This document shows, in pieces, positions 55,801 to 63,900 of a stretch of DNA of 64,000 nt; the stretch's first letter is position 1; each line of letters starts with the position of its first letter. The position numbers and the translations under genes are program-made. This DNA is from Ahaetulla prasina. Its lineage: Eukaryota; Chordata; Lepidosauria; Squamata; Colubridae. A model generated the notes under the pieces. The model saw only the letters and a list, made by a program, of their open reading frames with translations, had not been told where the DNA came from and did no database searches. Location of the stretch: the NCBI RefSeq assembly GCF_028640845.1, contig NC_080542.1, positions 19,324,283 to 19,388,282 of the forward strand. Reading direction: 5' to 3'.

Positions 55801-58800
55801 GCAATAGTCATAAATGTGAGGAAACAGTCATAAGTCACTTTTTTCAGTGCTGTTGTAACTTCGAATGACCACTGAATGAATGGTTCATGAGGGCTATCTA
55901 TAGTAAAACTGATTGTTCCTGTATGGAAAATGTAAATTGCTAATTCCTGCAAATTGCCAATAAGAGCCTCAGTAAATGTTGCAAGTTAAGTAGGATGAAC
56001 TCCAGTTAGCCTGTTAAGGGAATGCAGGTCAGATCTGTATCAATCTGCTCCATTGTTTTATGCATCCTAGAGACCAACCAGATGTTTTCTAAAGCAGTGT
56101 TTCTGAACCTTGGCAGCTTGAAGATATGTGGACTTCAACTCCCAGCTGTGCTGGCTGGGGAATTCTGGGAGTTGAAGCCCATACATCTTCAAGCTGCCAA
56201 GGTTCAGAAACACTGCTCTAAAACAGGGGTCTCCAACCCTGACAACCTTAAGACTTGTGGACTTCAACTCCCAGAGTTCCTCAGCCAGCCAAGCTGGCTG
56301 GGGAATTCTGGGAGTTGAAGTCCACAAGTCTTAAAGTTGCCAAGGTTGGAGACCCCTGCTCTAAAACACAACATCAGGGTAATGCTTTGCTCTTCAGATT
56401 GCCAAATATAGTTTCAACGCTTCTCTACTGCTCACTTAGGCTCAATTTAGCTTTTAAAAAATCTATTTGCTTTGCGATATAATGACATCACATCTATTCA
56501 GCTGAAATTGGGTGTGTATTTTGTTTGATGACCAGGAGCCATCAAATCCAGATGAAGCACTAAAAATGCAGGCTGGTGTGGCTTTGTTTGTCAAAGGAGA
56601 ACTCTTCCCGCTCTCTCAACAGGGGACACACCAACTGCCTTGACTAAGAGTTTTAGCATGAGCTAAGATAAACTCCTGGTGGGCGTAACGCTTGCAAACC
56701 GTGACTTAATGCCTTTTATTCAGAGACCAGCTGCCTGAAGCAAGATTTTACAGAGGCAAGATTATCCCCGAAAGAAGAAATGGGGATTGCTCCCTCAGGG
56801 CCCATATCCATCTTCCCGTTCGTCATTCATGACCTCATCCTTTGAATCCAGTTCAATTTGTATGCTGAGTACAAATCAGCAGCTACTGGTAGTCCTCAAC
56901 CACTTGTTCAGTGACTGTTTGAAGTTAACAACAGCATGAAGAAAAAGACTGACAGCCGTTTTTCATGCTTATGATCATTGTAGCATCCCTGAGGTTGTGT
57001 GATTAAAATGTAGCTCCTTTGTGGACTGTCCCAGGATCACGCGATGATCACCTTTTGCGACTTTTAAAGTCAATTGAGGGGAAGTCAGGTTTTCTTAACG
57101 ACCACATGGTTCACTTAACAGCTGCAGTGATTCGCTTAACAACCATGGCAATAAAGGTAATCAAATGGAGCAAAATGCATGTAACTGCCTCACTTAGCAA
57201 TGGAAATTCTGGGCTCAGTTGTGATTGTAAATCGAGGACCACCTGCATGCAATTCTGAGCTGCTTATGTATATTATAGTTGTTATAGAGGGTTGTGCATG
57301 TATGTGTGTGTGTGCGCGCGCGCGTGTGTGTGTGTATGGAATCCTTTTGAATATTGTCCATAAAAAGAAAAAAGAAATAGCTTTTTTTTTTTAAAGTAGC
57401 CTACATTTGGCTAAATTCCTTATTTTCTAGATGTTTGAAAAAGAATTTTAAAAAATTCCCGCTACTAAAAAAAATCTGCTGCATACGTTTCTCAGGATTT
57501 TTCTCTTTCCCCCACTTGTTTCATAGGCCAGATCCTCCTTAGAATGAAATTGTGGTTCAAAATTGAGAGGAATGCAGGCCAAACCCTTTATGTCTTGTAG
57601 ACCTTCCAAGCTATACACCGGGAAGAGTCCAAAAAAAATCAAGATGGCAACCGCAACAAAAATCAAGATGGCAAACACAACAAAAATCAAAATCTCCAAA
57701 ACAAAAACAAGATGGCGGCCACAACTAAAATCAAGATGGTGGCTTCAACAAAAATCAAGATGGCCGAAACAAAAAACAAGATGACCACGCCACTCTTGTT
57801 ATGTCCAGATAGTTATGGCTGCCATCTTGGCTTTTGAACCCAGCTGCAGACACCCAGGATCTCTTTAGCATCTCTTCGGTTCAACTGGCAGTAGCAGAGA
57901 AGAAAGAACCAAGGATTGCCACTCTCATTTTCCACAATCTCCCAACCGCCCCTTCAATGACCACATTTACTGATTGTTTGCGAATTTGAATAACAAACCA
58001 GATTAGGAAGCCAGGTTTGAACAATAGCGGTAAATGGATACACAGCAAGCACTAATACAGAACACAGGAGAACAAAAAAGCCGGAAAATGTGGGAAAGTA
58101 ACAAAAGGTGAGATAAATCTCTTATTTCAATTTTTTGTCTGCCCAATGTTTGTGACGGAAGATTATGAGGGTTGAGAAAGAAAGGGAAACCCCTGAAAAA
58201 TGGTTATCCTGTTTCCCAGAAATCGAATTAACACAATCATAATGTGCCAGCACATCGAACTCGCACATCGAACTTGATACAGGAATGCTTACAGTTGGTG
58301 CCTTTCTGTCAGCTACTCTCCAAGGCCAGGTCAAAAAAAATCAAACTGGCCAATTTGGCACCGGAGGGAAAATATGTACTCCGAGTACAAAACTGCCTTG
58401 TTTTGTGAGCAGGACCGACAGTTGCCATCTTGTAGTTTTGGTCCCTTCTGAACTCCCCAGTGGATGCTGTGGCTTCCTGCACAGTCATTGCTAGAGGCCA
58501 GCCTCTTCCTTGTAAATCGCTCTGCAATCTTGGGAACAATCAAATAAAACGTTCAATTTTGAGATCTGGCATCTCAAAAGAATTCCCGCTTGTGTCTGGC
58601 GGAATAAGAATGGTGGTGGCAAACAAAACTGGTATTTTTAAACTAGCATTTCACAGGTTAAGGGGTTGGAGTTCTGACATTTAAAACAGGTTGTGCTGCT
58701 CAGCTAGAAAAGATTTATAACTCCATCTTTCCCAACATTGACATTCTTAGCAAATAAAACTACAACTCTTTGGCTTTCCCACTTCTTCAGATTCCTTCCA

Positions 58801-60677
58801 TGAAAGAGCTTCAGGGAAAAAGCAAGGAACCTTGCCCCCAGGGAACAAGGGCAGGGTGGGTGGGTCAAGATGACTGCACAACTGAAGACACAACAGCTTT
58901 TCAATGTGACTTTTGGGGAACCACTTTACATTAGCTGAGAGCTCCCTTGGAGGGTGGTAGCTCGTTCTTCGGACTGCTTTGGTGTCTTCAAGGCACGGAA
59001 TGGCAGCAATGATAACAGGCAAAAATTCAACAGGGGGAGATTTTCCCAGTATAACATCTTTTCACAAAGAGATTGGGCTGGCAGAGTGGCTATCTGGCTA
59101 GACAGACAGACAGACAGACAGACAGATAGACAGACAGTTGGAGGGAGGGAGGGGGGAGAGAGAGAGAGAGATCACAAAGTAGCCTCTGCAGATTTATCAA
59201 GAACTATACAAACAGACAGAAGAATAATGTACGGTATCTTTTCCCATCTGCAGTATCCCCAGTGGAAGAAACGTCATCCATGGGAAGTTTTACAGTGGGA
59301 ATACATGTGTACTCTCCAGTGCCAAACTGGGTTCATCTTTAGCCACATATATAGAAACACATATGAAAAGTTAGCTACGAGTAGCCTAAGCTTGGCTGCT
59401 CACAGTGGGAAATAGATTAGACAAATCTAGATCAATGCTTCTCAACTTTAGAAACTTTAAGATGGGTGCTGGTAGGGAATTCTGGGACTTGGAATCCACA
59501 CATCTTAAAGTGTTGCTGTGGTTGAGAAACACTGGTCTAGAACCAATAATTCACTGTACTTTCTTAAAGGCGGCAGCCGTATGTTACATAAGCATCACCA
59601 GTGGTGACCCTCCTGTTTGAAGCTTTAGCTCAGGGTCAGATGTGAATCAGCTCCCTCCATCACTACCCCTGCTCTCTTGTGAAACTGTAAAAATTTGAAC
59701 ATATATATTGAAATCGCCTGCTTCCAGGACGAATAGGAGCTCCTGGTTTGCAGAGAGGAAGGGATGCTCATCCTCGTTGCCACATCGGGGAAACACTTAC
59801 TGATTTCTACAGATCAGCCTGGAACAGCCAGGATAGTAAAAGTCCTTGGCTTTGCTTAGACACCCTTCTTTCACCCTTTTTCCCCTCTCAAAATGAGAGA
59901 TGGGGAGCTTTTGAACTGAATGCCTCCTTGGGTACCACTTCCAGACATTATTAAACTTATTCTAAACAGAGATACCAGATTGCAGAATCAGATTGCTATT
60001 AAGATTGTGTTATTGGTTGTTCCAGTTTGTCCCAAAAAGGATATGGCGTCTCCAGGTGGTCTTTTCTAATATTGAGTACACCCCATTTTTTCAGAACTAA
60101 CCAGAATCAAATGAGATTGAACTGTGCAACTTTCAAGAGTTAAGTTCCAGTCCTTTATACTTTTTTGGTAAAATACAGATCACTTGGATACCCACCCTGC
60201 CTTTTGCTAATCTGTGTTCATTAGCTATATCTCCCTCCAACCCACCTCTTCCATCTCTCATGTAAAGATTTTTTATTGGTGGGGTAATGGCCCTTAATGG
60301 CCCTTATTCCCAATCATTATCCAGCCATGGCTACCATATGGCACATGGTAGAATTCTATTAACTAATTTATCACAGATAACATTTGTTTTAGCCAAAGCT
60401 GTCTGGTTGGAAATTTGGCTTTGTTTTCTCTTGCCACAGAGCAGTATCTGTGGAAAGATGCTTCATTTAACCACCCAATCACCTTTTTAATAAACAAGCT
60501 GTAGATTATCCAACCACCAAACTGAATCAAATTGTAATAAATTATAAATCAAACTACTTCTCTATAGCCCAGGCCCAGACCTGGTCCCACTAACCCTTTA
60601 TCCAAGCTTTGTGACTCACCCAAAAGGACCAAGGCCAGAATCAGCCCAATGTTGGCAGATCTTATCTGTCTGGTCAT
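43649..60677 (-). CDS. PRSS53: PRSS53 (polyserase-3), tandem S1 serine protease, 10 exons, 566 aa
   Basis: Secreted protein with two chymotrypsin-fold domains in one chain. Assembled from ten exons: 60620-60677, 54967-54993, 53829-53997, 52174-52454, 51676-51842, 49602-49818, 47981-48113, 46672-46931, 46011-46174 and 43649-43873. Every intron is GT-AG and all phases agree; the total is 1701 nt. Domain 1 has a signal peptide, an activation-type site (LR|IAGG), and the triad motifs LTAAHC, DIALVHL and GDSGGPL. Domain 2 has LTAAQC, DIAVVTL and VSIGDPL, so His and Ser are replaced by Gln and Ile, and it lacks an activation site. Human PRSS53 is about 553 aa with the same layout. Its position, convergent with ZNF646, matches human. 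A venom-type single-domain protease is ruled out by the tandem architecture and synteny. Confidence 0.92.
43874..45250. other. PRSS53 intron 9 sequence with a LINE-like tail
   Basis: Mostly unrecognised. At 44600-44755, GAGCATATGCACCAAGACAA and GTCCAATCACACTTGGCCAA, followed by an AATTCTATATAT tail, resemble the 3' end of a common squamate LINE; class uncertain. Confidence 0.4.
45251..45803. mobile_element. hAT-type element with amplified inner palindromes
   Basis: Starts CAGGGATGAAATGTTCCC, ends ACATTTCATCACTG. Flanks AGCCCAGT and AGCGCAGT match at 7 of 8. Longest copy of its family (553 bp): the GCATTTTTT and GATGATC blocks are repeated, and a palindrome of about 33-bp arms is centred at 45670/45671. 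Confidence 0.8.
46011..46174 (-). CDS. PRSS53: PRSS53 exon 9, domain 2
   Basis: Acceptor TCTTTATCCAG, donor GTAAGG. Encodes [13 protein letters not shown] and IIPKMICAA, ending MRCE in phase 0. This parallels exon 5 of domain 1, down to the CNC. Confidence 0.88.
46222..46450 (+). mobile_element. tRNA-related SINE-like repeat
   Basis: GGTGGCCTAGAGGTGGAGCT and GACTGTGAGTTCAATGCTAA resemble A and B boxes, followed by CAGGAAGGGCATCCAGCCAG. In intron 8 of PRSS53. Confidence 0.5.
46672..46931 (-). CDS. PRSS53: PRSS53 exon 8, domain 2 Asp retained
   Basis: Acceptor GATGTTTTCCAG, donor GTATGT. Encodes [14 protein letters not shown] with the Asp kept, then CWTRGRRIG in place of the usual CWxTGWG. 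Confidence 0.9.
47050..47416. mobile_element. TIR-type DNA element (AGTCCTCGACTTA family)
   Basis: Internal GCGATCACATGATCCTAGGA and TTTTGATCATGTGATCATGG blocks, right end GGTCACAAGTCAAGGATTGTC. Confidence 0.7.
47520..47765 (+). mobile_element. tRNA-derived SINE (second family)
   Basis: GTTTGATGGCTAAGGCACCA head, GGAATTCTAGTCCTGCCTTA, and an ATAATAAAGACAGGATACAA tail with AAATA repeats. It contains an internal inverted repeat of TCATGGTTAAGGCAGGACTA. Confidence 0.6.
47981..48113 (-). CDS. PRSS53: PRSS53 exon 7, domain 2 start, His replaced by Gln
   Basis: Acceptor TTGATCTCCAG, donor GTGAGT. Encodes [17 protein letters not shown] and then [11 protein letters not shown], where the catalytic His position is Gln (codon CAG). 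No Arg/Lys-Ile activation site precedes it. Confidence 0.9.
48133..48493. mobile_element. TIR-type DNA element (AGTCCTCGACTTA family)
   Basis: Left end AGGTAGTGCTCAACTTATGA, right end GGTGTAACACGAGGACTAAC. In intron 6 of PRSS53, 20 bp beyond the exon 7 acceptor. Confidence 0.75.
49030..49146. mobile_element. hAT hairpin MITE, degraded
   Basis: TGTTACTCAATCTTGGCAAC ... ATGCTTGAGAAATGCTG with partly paired arms. Confidence 0.6.
49220..49332. mobile_element. hAT hairpin MITE, degraded
   Basis: CAGTGTTTCTCAGCCTTAGC ... CAGGTTGCCAAAGTAAGCAG; second copy within 80 bp of the one at 49030. Confidence 0.6.
49602..49818 (-). CDS. PRSS53: PRSS53 exon 6, domain 1 catalytic Ser
   Basis: Acceptor TTTCCACCCCAG, donor GTAGGC. 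Starts with GDSGGPLVC (catalytic Ser), then the last strand and helix (YANWIQHHV), and a linker with an NTT sequon to domain 2. Confidence 0.93.
50043..50150. repeat. AT-rich minisatellite of self-complementary units
   Basis: About four units of ATTCATAATTATGAGAAT, each internally palindromic (ATAATTAT, GAATTC). In intron 5 of PRSS53. Confidence 0.85.
50213..50795. mobile_element. Two CR1/L3-like LINE tails in inverted orientation
   Basis: 50213-50440 reads as the LINE tail on the minus strand, and 50441-50795 reads as the same tail on the plus strand ([11 protein letters not shown]). They abut head to head. The plus copy ends TTGTTATTCTATTA, the usual tail. Confidence 0.65.
50800..51670. 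other. PRSS53 intron 5 sequence, nothing recognised
   Basis: No repeat or coding feature supported. Confidence 0.35.
51676..51842 (-). CDS. PRSS53: PRSS53 exon 5, domain 1 substrate-pocket region
   Basis: Acceptor TGTCTTCCAG, donor GTTAGT. Encodes CNCIYSNL and GMVCAM, then RGPC just before the Ser exon. The residue six before the catalytic Ser is Gly. Phase 0 end. Confidence 0.92.
52174..52454 (-). CDS. PRSS53: PRSS53 exon 4, domain 1 catalytic Asp
   Basis: Acceptor TTATTCTAG, donor GTGAAT. Encodes [13 protein letters not shown] with the catalytic Asp, an N-glycosylation sequon (NYT), and CWLTGWGD. Ends in phase 1. A LINE tail lies about 50-60 bp upstream of the acceptor. Confidence 0.93.
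52510..53013 (+). mobile_element. CR1/L3-like LINE ORF2 C-terminal fragment
   Basis: Open frame through [20 protein letters not shown] and [15 protein letters not shown] to [13 protein letters not shown], then stop and a GTTCTGACTCTGATTCTT tail. Best-preserved copy of this LINE in the window; it retains only the polymerase tail. Confidence 0.7.
53014..53715 (-). mobile_element. L1 LINE 3' fragment split by a mariner-like MITE
   Basis: Antisense T-rich end at 53030, and blocks matching the 38.5-41.4 kb L1 (CAATGTCAATCTATCCATTT, CTGCACAGTCTAATATCTTA). Interrupted by the element at 53102-53505. Confidence 0.65.
53102..53505. mobile_element. Tc1/mariner-like MITE with TA target duplication
   Basis: Inverted ends CCGTATATACTCGAATATAA and CTCGAGTATATACGG, flanked by TA on each side. 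The internal motif ACTCGAGTATAAGCCGA is repeated several times, with A-runs. No transposase. Confidence 0.7.
53829..53997 (-). CDS. PRSS53: PRSS53 exon 3, domain 1 activation site and catalytic His
   Basis: Acceptor CCCCATGCAG, donor GTAAGT. Encodes the light-chain Cys (LTCG), the activation-type site (VLR|IAGG) and WVLTAAHC with the catalytic His. Ends in phase 2. Confidence 0.93.
54370..54530 (-). mobile_element. tRNA-derived SINE (second family), partial
   Basis: Minus-strand TTAAGACACCAGGCTAGAAA and GAGTTCAGATCCCAACTCAG, then CTCTCTCAGCTCTAGGAATC. Confidence 0.5.
54543..54600. mobile_element. hAT hairpin element, left-arm remnant
   Basis: TTTTTCTCAAGCTTGGCAAC to CTCCCAGAATTCTC is the left arm of the hairpin family; no right arm follows. 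Confidence 0.5.
54967..54993 (-). CDS. PRSS53: PRSS53 exon 2, 27-nt microexon
   Basis: Acceptor TTTTTATCAG, donor GTAGGA. Adds ALHRGSSVP between signal peptide and protease domain. Phase 1 in and out, so skipping it would keep the frame. Confidence 0.75.
55506..55905. mobile_element. TIR-type DNA element (AGTCCTCGACTTA family)
   Basis: Left end AGGAAGTCCTTGATTTACAA; full set of internal blocks (GCCCAAAATTTCTGTGGCTA, TTTTGATCATATGACCAAGA); right end ATGGTTCATGAGGGCTATCT. Confidence 0.75.
56095..56215. mobile_element. hAT hairpin MITE, first of a back-to-back pair
   Basis: CAGTGTTTCTGAACC ... GGTTCAGAAACACTG. Flanks TTCTAAAG (56087-56094) and CTCTAAAA (56216-56223), 6 of 8 identical, central TA. 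Confidence 0.85.
56224..56358. mobile_element. hAT hairpin MITE, second of the pair, perfect TSD
   Basis: CAGGGGTCTCCAACC ... GGTTGGAGACCCCTG. Flanks CTCTAAAA at 56216-56223 and 56359-56366 are identical. The left one is also the right duplication of the preceding element. Confidence 0.88.
56888..57246. mobile_element. TIR-type DNA element (AGTCCTCGACTTA family)
   Basis: Left end GGTAGTCCTCAACCACTTGT, right end TTGTAAATCGAGGACCACCTG. In intron 1 of PRSS53. Confidence 0.8.
57300..57338. repeat. (TG)n with CGCGCG core
   Basis: TGTGTGTGTGTGCGCGCGCG then GTGTGTGTGT: alternating purine-pyrimidine, Z-DNA prone. Confidence 0.9.
57631..57787 (+). repeat. Minisatellite of ACAAAAATCAAGATGGC units
   Basis: Six to seven diverged units of about 21-27 bp, most containing AAGATGGC. 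This core resembles the YY1 consensus (AAGATGGCGGC), and one unit at about 57708 matches it fully. Confidence 0.8.
57800..59100. other. PRSS53 intron 1 sequence, nothing recognised
   Basis: No exon or named repeat. CCATCTTG motifs (reverse YY1-like) occur near 57822 and 58427. Confidence 0.35.
59101..59172. repeat. (CAGA)n and (GA)n microsatellite
   Basis: GACAGACAGACAGACAGACA then GGAGGGAGGGGGGAGAGAGA. Confidence 0.93.
59433..59534. mobile_element. hAT hairpin MITE, short
   Basis: CAATGCTTCTCAACTTTAG ... GTTGAGAAACACTG. Flanks ATCTAGAT and GTCTAGAA match at 6 of 8 with central TA. Confidence 0.75.
59540..60600. other. PRSS53 intron 1 sequence near exon 1, nothing recognised
   Basis: Short frames only, no named repeat. 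Confidence 0.35.
60620..60677 (-). CDS. PRSS53: PRSS53 exon 1, signal peptide
   Basis: Starts ATG at 60677 and encodes [20 protein letters not shown]. It has basic residues and then a hydrophobic core, a typical secretory signal. Donor GGGTGAGT. Ends in phase 1. Confidence 0.85.
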
Positions 60678-60727
60678 CTTTGCCAAGTTATTTCTTTGCA
60701 TCTGATTGTTCTCTGCAGGACTCAAGG

Positions 60728-60737
60728 TTTATATATA
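60728..60737 (-). promoter_or_regulatory. PRSS53: TATA box of PRSS53
   Basis: On the minus strand TATATATAAA lies 51-60 bp upstream of the ATG, which would put transcription start near 60700 with a very short 5' UTR. A RUNX-like TGTGGTT (60783-60789), overlapping the KLF-like GGTGTGG, lies about 50 bp farther upstream. This suggests tissue-restricted TATA-driven expression, unlike the two CpG promoters. Confidence 0.55.
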
Positions 60738-60739
60738 TT

Positions 60740-62270
60740 CCAGGCATGTTGCAGGAGGAGGATCCCTGGGTCGCTCCACCCCAACCACACCTCTTCTGCC
60801 TTGCACAATCTGGCATTTTTCAGCATGTGTAAGGCTGAAGCCAAATTAGTCATCTTCCTCTCCCCCCAACTACCCCCACCAAGGACTTAATATACGTTTC
60901 CAGAATATTGACAACTGTGGTCCTACTGATTTAGGAGTGGGTGGGGGAATGAATTTTTGATCATCTTGTGGCTTCCCCCTTTCCCCTTGTAAGATGGATT
61001 CAGACAACCTTTGCTGTCAGCTTTTGCTGCTTGCAGTTCTTTGGGTCTTACATATTCAGGAATTCCTTTTCAAAGTTACAGATAGAAACAAGCCTTGCCT
61101 CCATGAGCTCTCAGTGCCCATAATTCCTGCCCGCACAGCACTTGACTCCAGCTCTCCTGGAAATAAAATTGGTTCTACCTCCAGGCTTCCCATCTTCCCC
61201 AAGTGGGGAGGAGTTCCAGGACTATAGCTGTTTTTGCAGTATTTGCTCAGTGGCATCCACACAAAAACCAGTAAGATGGCGGACAAGGGCATCGCAACGC
61301 CTCTTTGCTACTGCATCACGATGCTGCAACTGATGTCTTCCTTGTGTTGATCCCATGTGAAAGCTATTTATTTATTTATTTTGGAAAATTTATATAGACG
61401 CCTACTTGCTTACGGCATTTTAGAAAATATAAACACAATGTAGAAGAAACAAAAAAATAATAAAAAATAATAAAATAACCCCCCGCACACCCAAACCTTC
61501 AGTGACAACACACACTCATATCAGCCATTTAATGAAAACTACAATTGCTATAAATATATAAAAACCAGTAAAATGCAAATATCCACATAGGCAACTTGCT
61601 ATGGTAATTCCACAGTTACATTTTGTTCCTCAAATGTCCTCAGCTTTCAGCTAATTTCCTTTCTTTGTTTTCTAGTTTTCCTGCTGAAAATCTTTTATGT
61701 GGCCCTAGAAAAATAGCAATTTGGCTATCCTGGACACACCTGGCAGTGTTGGCTTGCTGGGGGTCCTGTCAATGAATCAGTCATCTAGAAGAACCCAGGA
61801 GATGAGCTTCCTCTAACACAGCACCTGCCCTGTGGACTAAACACCCCCCCCACAAGGTTTATATGACTCTTATCCTGCCCGCCTTCAAAGGGGCCCTTAA
61901 AATGTGATTCTTTCTCCAGGATTTGGGTTAAGGTATTTGGTGGGTCTTGTTAAATTGGAAGTGACGTAGGAAATATTTTTTCTTAATCTACACCGTCTGG
62001 ATGGATGACTATTCTCTTGTTTCATGTGGTCTATTCACTTTTTTTTTTAAATCCTGTGAAATTGAGTAATTTTGGACATGGGTGTCTAAGACACTTGATA
62101 AATGAATCAGTAAGGAAGACTGGACCCGCTGCAGTTCCAGTCATCTCACTGCAATTCTACGGTACCTTTTCCATTCAACCCTGAGGACCCCTGTGTCCAT
62201 TTTTTACAGTGGCTGCCAAAGATAATGGAGGCCCCTTTTCTGAGTAATCTCCTTTTGGAGATTTTTTTCT
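60740..62270. other. Upstream flank of PRSS53, no gene seen
   Basis: In human the next gene is VKORC1; no VKORC1-like exon is visible. A TATTTATTTATTTATTT run lies near 61365. A short ATG frame in AAGATGGCGGACAAGG at about 61274 ends after 24 codons and is not credible. Confidence 0.4.
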
Positions 62271-62334
62271 GATGATTTGGTGAAAGATATCTTTTGCCTC
62301 ATGGAAAACTCTACCAATGCTCCAGATACCAGCC

Positions 62335-63030
62335 AGTCAGAGCTGAAGACTCATGCCCTCGTGACGTCTCGCCTGGATTACTGCAATGCTCTCTACATGG
62401 GGCTCCCCTTGAGGGGCATCCGGAGGCTTCAGTTGGTCCAGAACGCGGCTGCGCGGGTGATAGAGGGAGCCCCTCGGGGCTCCCGTGTTACACCTATCCT
62501 GCGCAGACTGCACTGGCTACCTGTGGCCTTCTGGGTGCGCTTCAAGGTGTTGGTGACAATCTTTAAAGCGCTCCATGGCATAGGGCCGGGCTATTTACGG
62601 GACCGCCTACTGCTACCAAATACCTCTCACCGACCCGTGCGCTCTCACAGAGAGGGACTCCTCAGGGTGCCGTCAGCTAGGCAGTGCCGTCTGGCAACAC
62701 CCAGGGGAAGGGCCTTCTCTGTGGGGGCTCCCACCCTCTGGAACGAACTCCCTCCAGGACTTCGTCAACTTCTGGACCTCCGAACCTTTCGTCGCGAGCT
62801 TAAAACGCACTTATTCATCTGCGCGGGACTGGATTAGATTTTAAAGTTATTGGTTTTAAGGGGTTTTTTATTATTTATATTGTTTTTTTAAATTCGGCAA
62901 TAGAATAAGTTTTTTAATTGTTGTTTTTTAATTTGTATTTATATGTATTTTAACTGCCTGTGAACCGCCCTGAGTCCTTAGGGAGATAGGGCGGTATATA
63001 AATTTGAAAAATAAATAAATAAATAAATAA
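62335..63030 (+). mobile_element. L2/CR1-clade LINE 3' end
   Basis: Open frame through HALVTSRLDYCNALYMGLPL, QLVQNAAARVIEG, LHWLPVAFWVRFK and PTLWNELPPGLR, the C-terminal part of an L2-type polymerase. It is followed by a 3' UTR with GAACCGCCCTGAGTCC and GGGCGGTATATAAATTTG, and an AAAT tail. 5'-truncated; intact only in this last part of about 165 codons. Confidence 0.8.
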
Positions 63031-63032
63031 GA

Positions 63033-63128
63033 AGCTTCTTGGATGAGAAGTGGATATGTCGTCCCTTGGACCAGAACTTCTGGACCAGAAAGTCCAGTCG
63101 TCTCTTGAAAAAGCACCTTTGAGACAAT
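63033..63128. repeat. Hairpin repeat family, right arm
   Basis: AAGCTTCTTGGATGAGAAGT and AAAGTCCAGTCGTCTCTTGA to AGCACCTTTGAGACAA, abutting the LINE tail. Confidence 0.6.
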
Positions 63129-63167
63129 TAACAGAACTAATTTTAGCTTCGACTCGAGTCTCTAGAT

Positions 63168-63312
63168 CAGTGGGTGGGTTTTTTTCTCAATCTTGGCAAC
63201 TTTAAGACTTGTGGACTTCAACTCCCAGAATTCCCCAGTCAGCCATGTTGGCTGGGGAATTCTGGGAGTTGAAATCTACACATCTTAAAGTTGCTAAGGT
63301 TAAAAAACAGTG
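63168..63312. mobile_element. hAT hairpin MITE, first of a back-to-back pair
   Basis: CAGTGGGTGGG... with arms GACTTCAACTCCCAGAATTC and its complement; right end AAAACAGTG. Flanks CTCTAGAT and TTCTACAT match at 6 of 8. Confidence 0.7.
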
Positions 63313-63320
63313 TTCTACAT

Positions 63321-63454
63321 CAGGGGTCTCCAACCTTGGCAACTTTAAGACTTGTGGACTTCAACTCCCAGAATCCCTCAGCCAGCAAAGCTGGCTGAGG
63401 AATTCTGGGAGTTGAAGTCCACAAGTCTTAAAGTTGCCAAGATTGGAGACCCCT
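63321..63454. mobile_element. hAT hairpin MITE, second of the pair
   Basis: CAGGGGTCTCCAACC ... GATTGGAGACCCCTG, fully paired arms. Left flank TTCTACAT is shared with the previous element; right flank TTCTGGCC is diverged. Confidence 0.8.
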
Positions 63455-63900
63455 GTTCTGGCCAGGGGATGATCCTCCCAGCAAATTCCAGAATTTGGAG
63501 CCCTTCTCTTCCCTACAAGGTACTAGACAAGCTAGGAGGAGCTGAAAATTCTGAGGGGCTAATAAAAAAGCAGAATCATGAGTTGGCTGGCTGTTCTTTG
63601 GCCTCTTCCTATCCTCTTTTTCTTATGACAATGACAATGAGTCTTTACTGATTATTCCTTGGACCATATCAAATCTTCTTATTGTGGTTGTTGACTTAGA
63701 GCAAAGGAGCTGACGATCTGTAACTATGCATGTCTTGTTTAGAGATTTATACAATTAAATCTGGAATTATAATGCCACATTCCCAGTTTGATGTGTGTTC
63801 TTTCGGCTACTTAAATCTTTTGATCCTTGCATTCTTCTCTTTTTGAGCTGAATTGTGGTATCAATCCCATCCAATTCTAATGGAAGAGAATACTGGTAAC

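Noticed and set aside
61264..61350. ATG in AAGATGGCGGACAAGG as a gene start
   Set aside because: The frame stops after 24 codons and no donor or homology supports it.
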